The notes under the pieces are model-generated. The model made no database searches and had not been told where the DNA came from. It worked only from the letters and a program-made list of their open reading frames with translations. Of a DNA stretch of 64,000 bases, positions 34,603 to 43,795 are shown in pieces (the first letter of the stretch is position 1; every line of letters starts with the position of its first letter). The translations under genes were made by a program, and so were the position numbers. Source of the DNA: Altererythrobacter sp. C41 (lineage in GTDB: Bacteria; Pseudomonadota; Alphaproteobacteria; Sphingomonadales; Sphingomonadaceae); NCBI RefSeq assembly GCF_016803135.1, contig NZ_JAEVFE010000003.1:124001-188000 (forward strand), in the 5' to 3' direction.

Positions 34603-36210
34603 CTACTCCGCCACCGCCGGGGCGGTCGGTTGAACCGTCGTCGGCGGATCCATGAACACGCCGGCGCCCGGGCCGAGCGGAAGATCGAGCATGACCCAGC
34701 CGATCGTCATCACCAGCCCCGCAAGCAGCAACCCGATCGAGTAGGGCAGCATGGTCGCGGCGAGGCTGCCGAGGCCGAAGTCCTTCTGCCAGCGCTGGCA
34801 GAAGATCAGGATCAGCGGGAAGTAGACCATCAGCGGGGTGATGATATTGGTCGCCCCGTCACCGACGCGATAGGCGGCGGTCGCCATTTCGGGGGTGATC
34901 CCGAGCAGCATCAGCATCGGCACCAGCACCGGCGCGAGCAGCGCCCACTTGGCGCTCGCCGAGCCGATGAAGATGTTGAGCAGCGCCGATACCACCACGA
35001 TCGCTCCGAGCAGGGCCCACGCGGGGAGCCCTGAATTGCCGAGGAAGTCCGCGCCGTTGACCGCCAGGATCAGTCCGAGGTTGGACCAGGCGAACATGGC
35101 CACGAAGTGCGCGGCGGCGAAGGCGAGTACGAGGTAATAGGCCATGTCGCCCATGGAGCCCGACATCATCTTCACCAGCGCGCGGTGGTCGTCGATTGTG
35201 CCCGCCGCCGCGCCGTAAGCCCAGCCGGCGAGCAGGAAGAGCAGGAAGAAGCCCGCGACGAGGCTCTGGTAGAACGGCGTCAGCCGCGCTTCCGGCGTTG
35301 CGGTCTCGTCGATAAGCGGCGTGCCCGGGCCGAAGGTGAACGCGAGCCACAGCGCGACGACCCCGAGCACGGCAAGGCCCGCGCGGCGCAGACCCTTGCG
35401 TTCCTCGCCGGTCAGCGGGCGGTCGCCCTGTTCGCCGGAATCCTCGCGCCCCGCCATTCCCGGGTTCCATGCGCCGAGCCGCGGTTCGATCATCCGGTCG
35501 GTGACGTACCAGATCACCGGCAGGAACAGCACCGTCATCGCGGCGATGAAGTACCAGTTGCCGGCGATGTTCGCGGTGAAATCGCCGAACACCGTCTCGA
35601 CCGAGGCTTCGGTGATGCCGAACAGCAGCGCATCGAGCTGGCCGGGCAGGAGGTTGGCGGAAAAGCCGCCCGACACGCCGGCGAAGGCGGCGGCGATACC
35701 CGCCACCGGATGGCGCCCGGCGGCGTGGAAGATGATCCCCGCGAGCGGAATCAGCACGACGTAGGCCGCATCGGCGGCGAGGTTGCCCATCATGCCGACG
35801 AAGGCAACGATGGGGGTGAGCAGGAACGTGGGCGCGTTGCGCACGCCGGCGCGCATCGCGGTTCCGAACAGCCCGGCGCGCTCCGCCACGCCCGCGCCGA
35901 GCATGACCACGAGCACGTAGCCGAGCGGGTGGAAGTGGGTGAAGGTTGCAGGCATCTCCACCCATAGCCGCTGGATGTTCTCGGCCGAGAGCAGGCTGGT
36001 GGCGGCGATCACGCGCGCCTGGCCCGTCGCCTCGTCGATCTCGGTCGGATGGACCACCGACCAGCCGAGCAGGCTGCCCAGCAGCGAAATCGCGATCACC
36101 ACCGCGATCAGCCAGAAGAACAGGAACACCGGATCGGGCAGCTTGTTGCCGCTCCGCTCGATCCAGCCGAGAATACCCTTCTGTGCTCGGCCCTCTGCCG
36201 CTTCCACCAC
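34603..36210 (-). CDS. AbgT family transporter
   Basis: A ~535-residue inner-membrane protein with about 12 helices. Family hallmarks: SGNKLPDPVFLFFWLIAVVI, GYVLVVMLGAGVAERAGLFG, GNLAADAAYVVLIPLAG and VGDGATNIITPLMVYFPLIL. AbgT proteins import p-aminobenzoyl-glutamate or export sulfonamides. The GTG at 36210 lies six bases after GGAGAGGA and fits better than the ATG 42 bases upstream, which would place that Shine-Dalgarno inside the gene. It is divergent from the MarR-GNAT gene, a possible regulator. Confidence 0.92.
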   Translation of the reverse strand: MVEAAEGRAQKGILGWIERSGNKLPDPVFLFFWLIAVVIAISLLGSLLGWSVVHPTEIDEATGQARVIAATSLLSAENIQRLWVEMPATFTHFHPLGYVLVVMLGAGVAERAGLFGTAMRAGVRNAPTFLLTPIVAFVGMMGNLAADAAYVVLIPLAGIIFHAAGRHPVAGIAAAFAGVSGGFSANLLPGQLDALLFGITEASVETVFGDFTANIAGNWYFIAAMTVLFLPVIWYVTDRMIEPRLGAWNPGMAGREDSGEQGDRPLTGEERKGLRRAGLAVLGVVALWLAFTFGPGTPLIDETATPEARLTPFYQSLVAGFFLLFLLAGWAYGAAAGTIDDHRALVKMMSGSMGDMAYYLVLAFAAAHFVAMFAWSNLGLILAVNGADFLGNSGLPAWALLGAIVVVSALLNIFIGSASAKWALLAPVLVPMLMLLGITPEMATAAYRVGDGATNIITPLMVYFPLILIFCQRWQKDFGLGSLAATMLPYSIGLLLAGLVMTIGWVMLDLPLGPGAGVFMDPPTTVQPTAPAVAE

Positions 36211-36343
36211 GCCTGTTCCTCTCCACGGTCCTTCGTGCGCGGGAGCTAGCATCGCCCGCAGCAGCTGTCGCCCCGGTTAATCCGCCCCCACATCGGAGAC
36301 GAAAATATTTGACATCGGCAACTATATCGGTGACTCGGGAACG

Positions 36344-37273
36344 ATGGAGGCCGACGCTCTCCCCGTGACCGACCGGGTCGTCCAGCGCTTGCGGGCGTTC
36401 AACCGCGATTTCTCGCAACTGATGGGACTGCTGGAGTCCCGCTACATGGGCAGCGATCTGTCGGTGGTGGAGGCGCGGGTCCTTTACGAGATCGTCCAGC
36501 GAGAACCCGTCCTAGCGCGCGACATAGCCCGTCCCTTGCGGCTCGACCCCGGCTATCTCAGCCGCATCGTCGCGCGCCTGCTTCGGCGCGGGTTCGTGGA
36601 GCGGGGACGCGGGGAGGACGCGCGGGAGCGGCCGCTCTCACTGACGGCGGCGGGGCGTACTGCCTATGCGGAACTCGACCGGACCACGGCGGCACAGACG
36701 GCGCGCATGATCGCACCGCTGGGCGAGGACGGTGCGCGGCGTCTTGGCGCGCTGCTGGGGGAGGCGGGCATGCTGCTGTTCGGCGCGGTGCCCGGGGAGT
36801 GGTCGCTGCGCACCTTTCGCACCGGCGACATGGGCCTGATCACCGCGCGGCAGTCGATCCTCTATCACGAAGGCTATGGCTGGGGGCGCGGCATGGAAGC
36901 GCTGATCGGGGAGATCACCGCGGCGTTTCTGCGCGACTTCAAGTCCGGGCGCGAGCAATGCTGGATCGCGGAGCGGGAGGGGCGGATGCTGGGCTCGGTA
37001 TTTCTCGTCGAGGAGGACGCGGAGACCGCCCGTCTCCGCCTGCTCTACGTCGAGCCGGAAGCACGCGGGATGGGCGTCGGCCAGGCGTTGGTGAAGCAGT
37101 GCACGGCGTTCGCGCGGGAGGCCGGATATCGCCGGATCGTGCTGTGGACTCACGCGGTGCTCGAAAGCGCCCGGCGCATCTATGTTGCCGAGGGCTATCG
37201 GATTGCCGAGACCCACACGCATGACGATTTCGGCAAGCCGGAACTGAGCGAGAGCTGGCTGCTGGAACTGTGA
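36344..37273 (+). CDS. MarR-type regulator fused to GNAT acetyltransferase
   Basis: A 309-residue two-domain protein. Residues ~5-145 are a winged-helix MarR domain (LSVVEARVLYEIVQREPVLA; LDPGYLSRIVARLLRRGFVE; DARERPLSLTAAGR). Residues ~150-309 are a GNAT domain with the acetyl-CoA loop EARGMGVGQALVKQ and the C-terminal IYVAEGYRI. The fusion is known in bacteria; whether it acetylates a small molecule or protein is unclear. It is divergent from the AbgT transporter and could control it. Confidence 0.9.
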   Translation: MEADALPVTDRVVQRLRAFNRDFSQLMGLLESRYMGSDLSVVEARVLYEIVQREPVLARDIARPLRLDPGYLSRIVARLLRRGFVERGRGEDARERPLSLTAAGRTAYAELDRTTAAQTARMIAPLGEDGARRLGALLGEAGMLLFGAVPGEWSLRTFRTGDMGLITARQSILYHEGYGWGRGMEALIGEITAAFLRDFKSGREQCWIAEREGRMLGSVFLVEEDAETARLRLLYVEPEARGMGVGQALVKQCTAFAREAGYRRIVLWTHAVLESARRIYVAEGYRIAETHTHDDFGKPELSESWLLEL

Positions 37274-37326
37274 GCAATTGGGGCGCCGCGATTGGCAGCC
37301 GCCCGCCCGGCGCTTAGCCAACCGGA

Positions 37327-37905
37327 ATGGCCAAGCTCTATTTCTACTACGCCAGCATGAACGCCGGGAAATCGACCACGCTGCTGCAGGCCGATTTCAA
37401 CTACCGCGAGCGCGGCATGCACACGATGCTGTGGACCGCCGCGCTCGACGACCGGGGGGAGCATCAGGCGATCGAAAGCCGCATCGGCCTCGGCGCGGAT
37501 GCGCAGCGCTACGATGAGGGGACCGACCTGTGGCAGCGCGTGACGGCGGCGCACAAGGCGGAACCGCTCGGCTGCGTCCTGATCGACGAGGCGCAGTTCC
37601 TCACCAGAGCCCAGGTCTGGCAATGCGCGCGGCTGGCGGACGAGGCGAATATCCCGGTGCTCTGTTACGGATTGCGAACCGACTTCCAGGGCGAGCTGTT
37701 CCCCGGCTCTGCCGTGCTGCTCGGGATCGCCGACGCGCTGGTCGAGCTCAAGGCCGTATGTCACTGCGGCCGCAAGGCGACGATGAACCTGCGTGTCGAT
37801 GAAAGCGGCGCGGCCGTCAGGCATGGGGCGCAGACGGAGATCGGCGGCAACGACCGCTACGTCGCGCTCTGCCGCAGGCACTTTTCGGAGGCGTTGGCCG
37901 GGTGA
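37327..37905 (+). CDS. tdk: Thymidine kinase
   Basis: A 192-residue type II thymidine kinase. P-loop is MNAGKSTTLL (~11-20), the DEAQF catalytic segment is VLIDEAQFLTRAQVW, the lasso region follows YGLRTDFQGELFPGS, and zinc ligands are CHCGRKATMNLR and CRRHF. It phosphorylates thymidine for salvage. The next gene may overlap its stop by a few bases if an upstream start is used. Confidence 0.96.
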   Translation: MAKLYFYYASMNAGKSTTLLQADFNYRERGMHTMLWTAALDDRGEHQAIESRIGLGADAQRYDEGTDLWQRVTAAHKAEPLGCVLIDEAQFLTRAQVWQCARLADEANIPVLCYGLRTDFQGELFPGSAVLLGIADALVELKAVCHCGRKATMNLRVDESGAAVRHGAQTEIGGNDRYVALCRRHFSEALAG

Positions 37906-37946
37906 TGGCGCTTGGCGCGCTTGCGCCGCCACCCTATCTACCCGCG

Positions 37947-38627
37947 ATGACCGAAACCCTGATCCTCGCCGCGATCCTGATCCCCTGCCTGGTGATCGCG
38001 ATCGTGTTCCACGAAGTCGCGCACGGCTGGACCGCGCTGATGCTCGGCGATCCGACGGCGAAGGAGCAGCGGCGGCTTTCGCTCAATCCGCTCCGCCATG
38101 TCGATCCGGTCGGCACGCTGATCGTGCCGGGCGCGCTGGCGCTGTTCGGCGGGCCGGTGTTCGGCTGGGCCAAGCCGGTGCCGGTGCGCAAGAACCGGCT
38201 CGACAACCCGCGCTACGGCATGATGGCGGTCGCAGCGGCTGGGCCGGGCACCAATCTCGTGCTCGCGGGAATCGGGGCGGTTGCGCTCGGGCTGGTCGGC
38301 ACCACGCTGACGCTGCCGCCCAGCGGTGCGGTCGAGTGGGTGCTGACGGGCCTCAACTATTTCATCGTCATCAACATCTTCCTCGCGCTGTTCAACCTGC
38401 TGCCGATCCCGCCGTTCGACGGCTCGCATATCGTCGAGGGGCTGCTGCCCCGCTCGATGGCGGCGCAGTATGCGCGGCTGCAGCAGATCGGCATGTTCCT
38501 GCTGATCGCGCTGATCGCGATCACCTGGGCCTTCCCCGACAGCGGGATCATCGAGAACGTCGTCCTTCCGCCGGTCGAATGGCTGCGCGAGAAGTATCTG
38601 GCCCTGGCGTTGTGGATCGCGAATTAA
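37947..38627 (+). CDS. Site-2 protease family (M50) membrane metalloprotease
   Basis: A 226-residue polytopic protein. The metalloprotease motif HEVAHG lies in the first helix (~24-29), with the third ligand region NIFLALFNLLPIPPFDGSHI. These are the two signatures of compact S2P proteases, which cut within membranes. ATG 37947 (MTETLILAA) gives the family start; GTG/ATG codons at 37902/37905 overlapping tdk are in frame and possible. The substrate is unknown. Confidence 0.9.
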   Translation: MTETLILAAILIPCLVIAIVFHEVAHGWTALMLGDPTAKEQRRLSLNPLRHVDPVGTLIVPGALALFGGPVFGWAKPVPVRKNRLDNPRYGMMAVAAAGPGTNLVLAGIGAVALGLVGTTLTLPPSGAVEWVLTGLNYFIVINIFLALFNLLPIPPFDGSHIVEGLLPRSMAAQYARLQQIGMFLLIALIAITWAFPDSGIIENVVLPPVEWLREKYLALALWIAN

Positions 38628-38630
38628 TTC

Positions 38631-38692
38631 ATCCGGGTATAATTGACTATTTTTATCCGGGTTATATATGCGCCTCCCAACGGAGGTAATCG
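38631..38692 (+). promoter_or_regulatory. Promoter and repeated operator before the DUF2239 gene
   Basis: A -35-like TTGACT (38643-38648) and -10-like TATATG (38665-38670) are 16 bases apart. ATCCGGGT occurs at 38631-38638 and again at 38655-38662, 24 bases apart, once upstream of -35 and once inside the spacer. This suggests a repressor operator. GGAGG before the ATG is the ribosome-binding site. Confidence 0.65.
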
Positions 38693-39196
38693 ATGACGCT
38701 CACGGTGTTCCTGAAAGACGAGATCGTCGCCCACGGCGCGGCCGACGACGTCCTGCCCACGATGCGCGCGCTGCAGCCGCTCGAGCGCAGCTCCGACCTG
38801 CTGGCGTTCGACGACGAGACGGGGCGGCAGATCGATCTCGACCTGCGGCCCGAAGCGCAGCCCGCGCCGCGCCCGCGGGGGCGCCCGGCTCTGGGTGTCG
38901 AGGCGAAGGAAGTCACGCTCCTGCCGCGCCATTGGGAATGGCTGGCGAAGCAGCGCGGCGGCGCTTCGGCGACCTTGCGCAAGCTGGTCGAGGAGGCACT
39001 GCGGAAGGGGCGAACGGCCAAGGACCATCACGACAGCGCCTATCGCTTCCTCAACACGATGGCAGGCAATCTGCCGCATTTCGTGGACGCGGTGCGGGAG
39101 ATGTACGCCGGGAACAAGGTCGGTTACGACCATTTCACCCATGACTGGCCGCCGGCGATCCGCGACCACGGACGGAGGCTCGCGTTTCCCGAATGA
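38693..39196 (+). CDS. DUF2239 family protein
   Basis: A 167-residue cytoplasmic protein. N-terminal part MTLTVFLKDEIVAHGAADDV; a central RGRPALGVEAKEVTLLPRHW, which resembles an RHH/HTH-like segment; then GGASATLRKLVEEALRKG and a C-terminal helix pair (SAYRFLNTMAGNLPHFVDAV). The family function is unknown. It overlaps truB by four bases (ATGA) but has its own promoter. Confidence 0.85.
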   Translation: MTLTVFLKDEIVAHGAADDVLPTMRALQPLERSSDLLAFDDETGRQIDLDLRPEAQPAPRPRGRPALGVEAKEVTLLPRHWEWLAKQRGGASATLRKLVEEALRKGRTAKDHHDSAYRFLNTMAGNLPHFVDAVREMYAGNKVGYDHFTHDWPPAIRDHGRRLAFPE

Positions 39197-40185
39197 CGCA
39201 ACTTCACGGCTGGCTGATCCTCGACAAGCCCCGCGGCCTGGGCTCGACCCAGGCGGTCGGGGCCGTCAAGCGCAACTTGCGCGAGGGGGGCTATGCGAAA
39301 ACCAAGGTCGGGCACGGCGGCACGCTCGATCCGCTCGCGGAAGGCGTGCTGCCGATCGCGCTGGGCGAGGCGACCAAGCTCGCCGGGCGGATGCTCGATG
39401 CGAGCAAGGTCTATGAATTTACGGTGCAATTCGGTGAAGAGACGGACACGCTCGATACCGAAGGCGAGGTGGTCGCGCGGTCCGATCATCGGCCGCCGAT
39501 CGCTGCGATCGAGGCGATTCTGCACCATTTCACCGGAGAGATCGAACAGGTCCCGCCTTCCTATTCGGCGGTGAAGATCGACGGCAAGCGCGCCTATGAT
39601 CGTGCGCGCGCCGGGGAGGACGTCGCGATGCAGGCGCGCCGAGTGACGGTGCACGACCTTCGCGTCCTTCGTGAGCGAGAGGAGAGCGGCGAGAGGCTCG
39701 AGTCCTCATTCGCGTCGGACGCGGGCCGTCTCGGCCCCTTCGATCCCACGGCGCCGCTCGAACTGGCCGACAGCATCACGCTCGTCGCGCATGTCAGCAA
39801 GGGCACGTACATCCGCAGCCTGGCAAGGGACGTTGCCAGGGCGCTTGGAACGGTCGGTCACGTCACCTATCTCAGGCGCATCAAGGCCGGTCCATTCATG
39901 CAGGATCAGGCGATTTCGCTGGACACGCTCAACGAAATCGGTAAGGGCGCGCGCCTTGAAGACCACCTCCTGCCGCTCGAGGCGGGGCTGGACGGTATCC
40001 CGGCCCACCAACTCGATCCGGAAAGCGCGCAGGCGGTCCGCCAGGGCCGGGTCCTTTCCGGAATGCCCCATCCCGACGGGCTCCTTCTTGCAAAGGCCGG
40101 CAATGTGCCGGTTGCACTGATGGAAGTCGAAGGGGGGACGGCGAAAGTCGTCAGGGGCTTCAACATCCCCGATACCGCGGAGTGA
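39193..40185 (+). CDS. truB: tRNA pseudouridine-55 synthase TruB
   Basis: A 330-residue TruB that makes pseudouridine 55 in the T loop of tRNAs. Start LHGWLILDKPRGLGSTQAVG; the catalytic Asp is in GHGGTLDPLAEGVLPIALGE; later VSKGTYIRSLARDVARALG. Length is slightly above E. coli TruB (314). It starts inside the DUF2239 stop and is followed by rpsO after 5 bases. Confidence 0.96.
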   Translation: MTQLHGWLILDKPRGLGSTQAVGAVKRNLREGGYAKTKVGHGGTLDPLAEGVLPIALGEATKLAGRMLDASKVYEFTVQFGEETDTLDTEGEVVARSDHRPPIAAIEAILHHFTGEIEQVPPSYSAVKIDGKRAYDRARAGEDVAMQARRVTVHDLRVLREREESGERLESSFASDAGRLGPFDPTAPLELADSITLVAHVSKGTYIRSLARDVARALGTVGHVTYLRRIKAGPFMQDQAISLDTLNEIGKGARLEDHLLPLEAGLDGIPAHQLDPESAQAVRQGRVLSGMPHPDGLLLAKAGNVPVALMEVEGGTAKVVRGFNIPDTAE

Positions 40186-40190
40186 AATGA

Positions 40191-40460
40191 ATGTCGGTTA
40201 CCGCCGAGAAGAAGCAGGAAGTCATCAAGGACAACGCCCGCGCCAAGAACGACACGGGCAGCCCGGAAGTGCAGGTCGCGATCCTGACCGAGCGTATCCG
40301 CAACCTGACCGAGCACTTCAAGGAACACCACAAGGACAACCACTCGCGCCGCGGCCTGCTGACCATGGTCAACAAGCGCCGCAGCCTGCTCGCCTACCTC
40401 AAGAAGACGGATGTCGAGCGGTACAATGCGCTGATCCAGAAGCTGGGTCTGCGGAAATAA
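40191..40460 (+). CDS. rpsO: 30S ribosomal protein S15
   Basis: An 89-residue S15 with normal length. Landmarks are [40 protein letters not shown] and [10 protein letters not shown]. It binds the central domain of 16S rRNA. It is followed by a terminator-like hairpin and then pnp, the widespread rpsO-pnp arrangement. Confidence 0.98.
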   Translation: MSVTAEKKQEVIKDNARAKNDTGSPEVQVAILTERIRNLTEHFKEHHKDNHSRRGLLTMVNKRRSLLAYLKKTDVERYNALIQKLGLRK

Positions 40461-40469
40461 GAGTTTCGG

Positions 40470-40500
40470 AAACGGCCCCGTTGCGGGCCGTTTCTTGTAT
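40470..40500 (+). terminator. Hairpin terminator after rpsO
   Basis: AAACGGCCC (40470-40478) pairs with GGGCCGTTT (40485-40493) around a 6-base loop, followed by CTTGTAT. The U-run is weak, so partial read-through into pnp is likely. Confidence 0.8.
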
Positions 40501-40585
40501 TCGTGAGTCCCCGCGAAGGCGGGGACCTCGTGCCACCGGCGCTCCGCCAATTGCCTGAGGCCCCCGCTTTCGCGGGAGCTCACGA
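40501..40585. repeat. Palindromic intergenic element, 85 bp
   Basis: The ends TCGTGAG and CTCACGA are inverted, enclosing CCCCGCGAAGGCGGGG on the left and CCCCGCTTTCGCGGG on the right. It resembles the element at 54071-54150 in size and in the GCGAA(A/G)GC core. The open reading frame that runs through it into pnp is not real coding. Confidence 0.75.
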
Positions 40586-40718
40586 GAATGAGGTCATCCT
40601 TCGCAATCCGGCGGAGGGGCCTTGGGGCACGGAAAAAGGCCCCGCACCGGACCGGGACGGAATCCCCGGCAGCAAGCCCCGCCGATGCAATAGGGCCGGC
40701 GGGTCAAAGGAAAATCAG

Positions 40719-43022
40719 ATGTTCGACACGAAAACCGTATCGCTGGAGTGGGGCGGAAAGACCCTCACTCTGGAAACCGGGCGTATTGCCCGTCAGGCCG
40801 ATGGCGCCGTGCTGGCGACCTACGGCGAGACCGTGGTGCTGTGCGCCGTCACTGCCGCCAAGTCGGTCAAGGAAGGGCAGGATTTCTTCCCGCTCACCGT
40901 CCACTATCAGGAAAAGTTCTCCGCCGCCGGGCGCATCCCGGGCGGCTTCTTCAAGCGCGAAGGCCGCGCGACGGAGAAGGAAACGCTCACCTCCCGCCTG
41001 ATCGACCGCCCCGTGCGGCCGCTCTTCCCGGAAGGGTTCTACAACGAGATCAACGTGATCGCGCAGGTCCTCTCCTATGACGGTGAGACCGAGCCCGATA
41101 TCCTCGCGATGGTCGCGGCCAGCGCTGCGCTGACCATTTCCGGCGTGCCCTTCATGGGCCCGATCGGCGCTGCGCGCGTCGGCTTCATCGACGGCGAATA
41201 CGTGCTCAACCCGCGCCAGGACAAGGCGCTGGAGGACGGCCGCCTCGACCTCGTCGTCGCCGCGACGCAAGATGCGGTGATGATGGTCGAATCCGAGGCC
41301 AAGGAACTGACCGAGGAAGAGATGCTCGGCGCGGTGATGTTCGCGCACGAGGAATCGAAGAAGGTCATCGGCGCGATCATCGAATTGGCTGAGCAGGCTG
41401 CGAAGGATCCGTGGGAGCTTCCCGCTTCCGACGATCACTCGGAAATGAAGGCCGCGATCAAGGCGATGATCGGCGACGACATCGCCAAGGCCTACAAGAT
41501 GACCAGCAAGGCCGACCGCCGCGATACGATCGATGCCGCGCGCGAGAAGGTGAAGGCGCACTACTCGTCGGACGAGTTCGACGGGCAGCAGCTCATGACC
41601 GCGATCAAGCTGACCAAGAAGCTCGAAGCGGAAATCGTGCGCGGTGCGATCCTCAAGGAAGGCACCCGCATCGACGGCCGCAAGGTCGATCAGGTCCGTC
41701 CGATCGAGGCGATGGTCGGCCTGCTGCCGCGCACGCACGGTTCGGCGCTGTTCACCCGCGGCGAGACGCAGGCGATCTGCACCACCACGCTCGGCACCAA
41801 GGATGCCGAGCAGATGATCGACGGGCTCGAAGGCCTGTCGTACAACCACTTCATGCTGCACTACAACTTCCCGCCCTACTCGGTCGGCGAAGTGGGCCGC
41901 TTCGGCTTCACCAGCCGCCGCGAGACCGGCCACGGCAAGCTCGCCTGGCGCGCGCTGCACCCGGTCCTGCCCAAGCATGAGGACTTCCCGTACACGATCC
42001 GCATCCTGTCGGACATCACCGAGTCCAACGGCTCGAGCTCGATGGCGACGGTCTGCGGCGGGTGTCTCTCGATGATGGATGCCGGCGTTCCGATCGAACG
42101 CCCGGTCTCCGGCATCGCGATGGGCCTGATCCTCGAAGGCGAGGAATTCACCGTGCTCAGCGACATCCTCGGCGACGAGGATCACCTCGGCGACATGGAC
42201 TTCAAGGTCGCCGGCACCGAAGCGGGCATCACCTCGCTGCAGATGGACATCAAGGTCGCCGGCATCACGCAGGAGATCATGACCAAGGCGCTGGCGCAGG
42301 CGAAGGAAGGCCGCGCGCATATCCTGGGCGAGATGACCAAGGCGCTCGGCTCCGCGCGCACCGACGTGTCCAAGCACGCGCCGCGCATCGAGACGATGCA
42401 GATCGACAAGTCGAAGATCCGCGACGTCATCGGCACGGGCGGCAAGGTGATCCGCGAGATCGTCGCCGAAACCGGCGCGAAGGTGGACATCGACGATGAG
42501 GGCGTGATCAAGATCTCGTCCAGCGACCTGTCGCAGATCGAGGCCGCCAAGGCCTGGATCCAGGGCATCGTCGAGGAGCCCGAGGTCGGCAAGATCTACA
42601 ACGGCAAGGTCGTCAACATCGTCGATTTCGGCGCGTTCGTGAACTTCATGGGCGGCAAGGACGGTCTCGTCCACGTCTCCGAAATGAAGAACGAGCGGGT
42701 CGAGAAGCCGACCGATGTCGTTTCCGAAGGCCAGGAAGTGAAGGTCAAGGTCCTCGAGATCGACAACCGCGGCAAGGTCCGCCTGTCGATGCGCGTGGTC
42801 GACCAGGAAACCGGCGAGGAGCTGGAGGACACCCGTCCCCCGCGCGAACCGCGCGGTGACCGCGAAGGCGGCCGCGGTGGACGCGGCGGCGGCGATCGCC
42901 GCGGCCGGAGCGGCGGCGGGCGTGACCGCGATCGCGGCCCCCGGGGCGATCGTGGCGGCCGCGAGCGCGGCGGTGACGAGGGCGGCGGCGAAGGCCACGT
43001 CCCCGACTTCCTGAAGGACTAA
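40719..43022 (+). CDS. pnp: Polyribonucleotide nucleotidyltransferase (PNPase)
   Basis: A 767-residue PNPase, starting at ATG 40719 ([20 protein letters not shown]) behind AAAGGA. Two RNase PH-like domains (~1-210 and ~300-545) with [20 protein letters not shown] and [18 protein letters not shown]; a KH domain ([20 protein letters not shown]); an S1 domain ([20 protein letters not shown]). The tail is very rich in Gly, Arg and Asp. It degrades mRNA 3' to 5' with phosphate. Confidence 0.97.
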   Translation: MFDTKTVSLEWGGKTLTLETGRIARQADGAVLATYGETVVLCAVTAAKSVKEGQDFFPLTVHYQEKFSAAGRIPGGFFKREGRATEKETLTSRLIDRPVRPLFPEGFYNEINVIAQVLSYDGETEPDILAMVAASAALTISGVPFMGPIGAARVGFIDGEYVLNPRQDKALEDGRLDLVVAATQDAVMMVESEAKELTEEEMLGAVMFAHEESKKVIGAIIELAEQAAKDPWELPASDDHSEMKAAIKAMIGDDIAKAYKMTSKADRRDTIDAAREKVKAHYSSDEFDGQQLMTAIKLTKKLEAEIVRGAILKEGTRIDGRKVDQVRPIEAMVGLLPRTHGSALFTRGETQAICTTTLGTKDAEQMIDGLEGLSYNHFMLHYNFPPYSVGEVGRFGFTSRRETGHGKLAWRALHPVLPKHEDFPYTIRILSDITESNGSSSMATVCGGCLSMMDAGVPIERPVSGIAMGLILEGEEFTVLSDILGDEDHLGDMDFKVAGTEAGITSLQMDIKVAGITQEIMTKALAQAKEGRAHILGEMTKALGSARTDVSKHAPRIETMQIDKSKIRDVIGTGGKVIREIVAETGAKVDIDDEGVIKISSSDLSQIEAAKAWIQGIVEEPEVGKIYNGKVVNIVDFGAFVNFMGGKDGLVHVSEMKNERVEKPTDVVSEGQEVKVKVLEIDNRGKVRLSMRVVDQETGEELEDTRPPREPRGDREGGRGGRGGGDRRGRSGGGRDRDRGPRGDRGGRERGGDEGGGEGHVPDFLKD

Positions 43023-43060
43023 ACAGCCCGAGCCCCCTTTGCGGGAGCTCGCACAAGAAG

Positions 43061-43090
43061 AGGGGCCGCGAGCATATCGCGGCCCCTTTC
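43061..43090 (+). terminator. Terminator of pnp
   Basis: Perfect 11-bp stem (AGGGGCCGCGA at 43061-43071 with 43077-43087), loop GCATA, then TTCGTTT. It lies 38 bases after the stop. Confidence 0.88.
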
Positions 43091-43107
43091 GTTTATGGAG
43101 ACTGCCG

Positions 43108-43791
43108 ATGCTGCCGCGCGAAACCCTTGCCACCGCCCATATCCCCGGCGGCGACACGCTGACGCTGATCAGCCACGGCCGCGACTTCGTGATCATGCTC
43201 GGCCGCGACGAGCTGATGGGCACCCGCATGCGGTTCTCCGAAGAGCAGCTTGCGGAACTCACGCTCGCCCGGCTCACCGCGCCCCGGCCGCGGGTGCTGA
43301 TCGGCGGCTACGGCATGGGGTTCACCTACCGTGCCGCGCTCGCGCATGTGCCGGAAGGGGGCCGGGTGGTCGTCGCCGAGGTGGTGCCGGAAATTCTCGA
43401 ATGGGCGCAGGGGCCGCTGGCGGAGCTGACCGGCGAAACGCTCGCCGATCCGCGCGGCGAGGTCGTGATCGCCGACGTCGCCGCCCTGATCGACGACGCA
43501 GTGGACGGCACCAGCGACCGCTACGACGCGATCCTGCTCGATGTCGACAATGGCCCGGACGGGATCGTTCGCGACGGCAACGAGCGGCTCTACGGGCGCG
43601 GAGGGCTGGCGCGGGCGCGCGACGCACTCAATCCCGGCGGCGTGCTCGCGGTATGGTCTGCGGCGCCCGACCCGCGCTTCACGCGGCGGCTGAAGGACGC
43701 CGGCTTTGCGGTGGAGGAGCGGACCGTCCGCGCCCGTCCGAACAACAAGGGTCCCCGCCACACGATCTGGTTCGCACGGCGCCCCGCGTGA
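43108..43791 (+). CDS. Spermidine synthase-like methyltransferase-fold protein
   Basis: A 227-residue protein using ATG 43108 (MLPRETLATAHI); the longer frame crosses the pnp terminator. The nucleotide-binding fold shows RVLIGGYGMGFTYRAAL, VVVAEVVPEILEWAQ, VVIADVAALIDDA and YDAILLDVDNGPDG. It matches the spermidine/spermine synthase-like group but lacks the N-terminal beta domain, so polyamine synthesis is uncertain. Confidence 0.82.
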   Translation: MLPRETLATAHIPGGDTLTLISHGRDFVIMLGRDELMGTRMRFSEEQLAELTLARLTAPRPRVLIGGYGMGFTYRAALAHVPEGGRVVVAEVVPEILEWAQGPLAELTGETLADPRGEVVIADVAALIDDAVDGTSDRYDAILLDVDNGPDGIVRDGNERLYGRGGLARARDALNPGGVLAVWSAAPDPRFTRRLKDAGFAVEERTVRARPNNKGPRHTIWFARRPA

Positions 43792-43795
43792 CGGG

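Noticed and set aside
40503-40718. N-terminal extension of PNPase
   Set aside because: It runs through the rpsO terminator tail and a palindromic repeat. The family start is at 40719 with its own ribosome-binding site.
40704-43277. An 857-codon open frame antisense to pnp
   Set aside because: Same GC-bias effect; the PNPase domains are complete on the plus strand.
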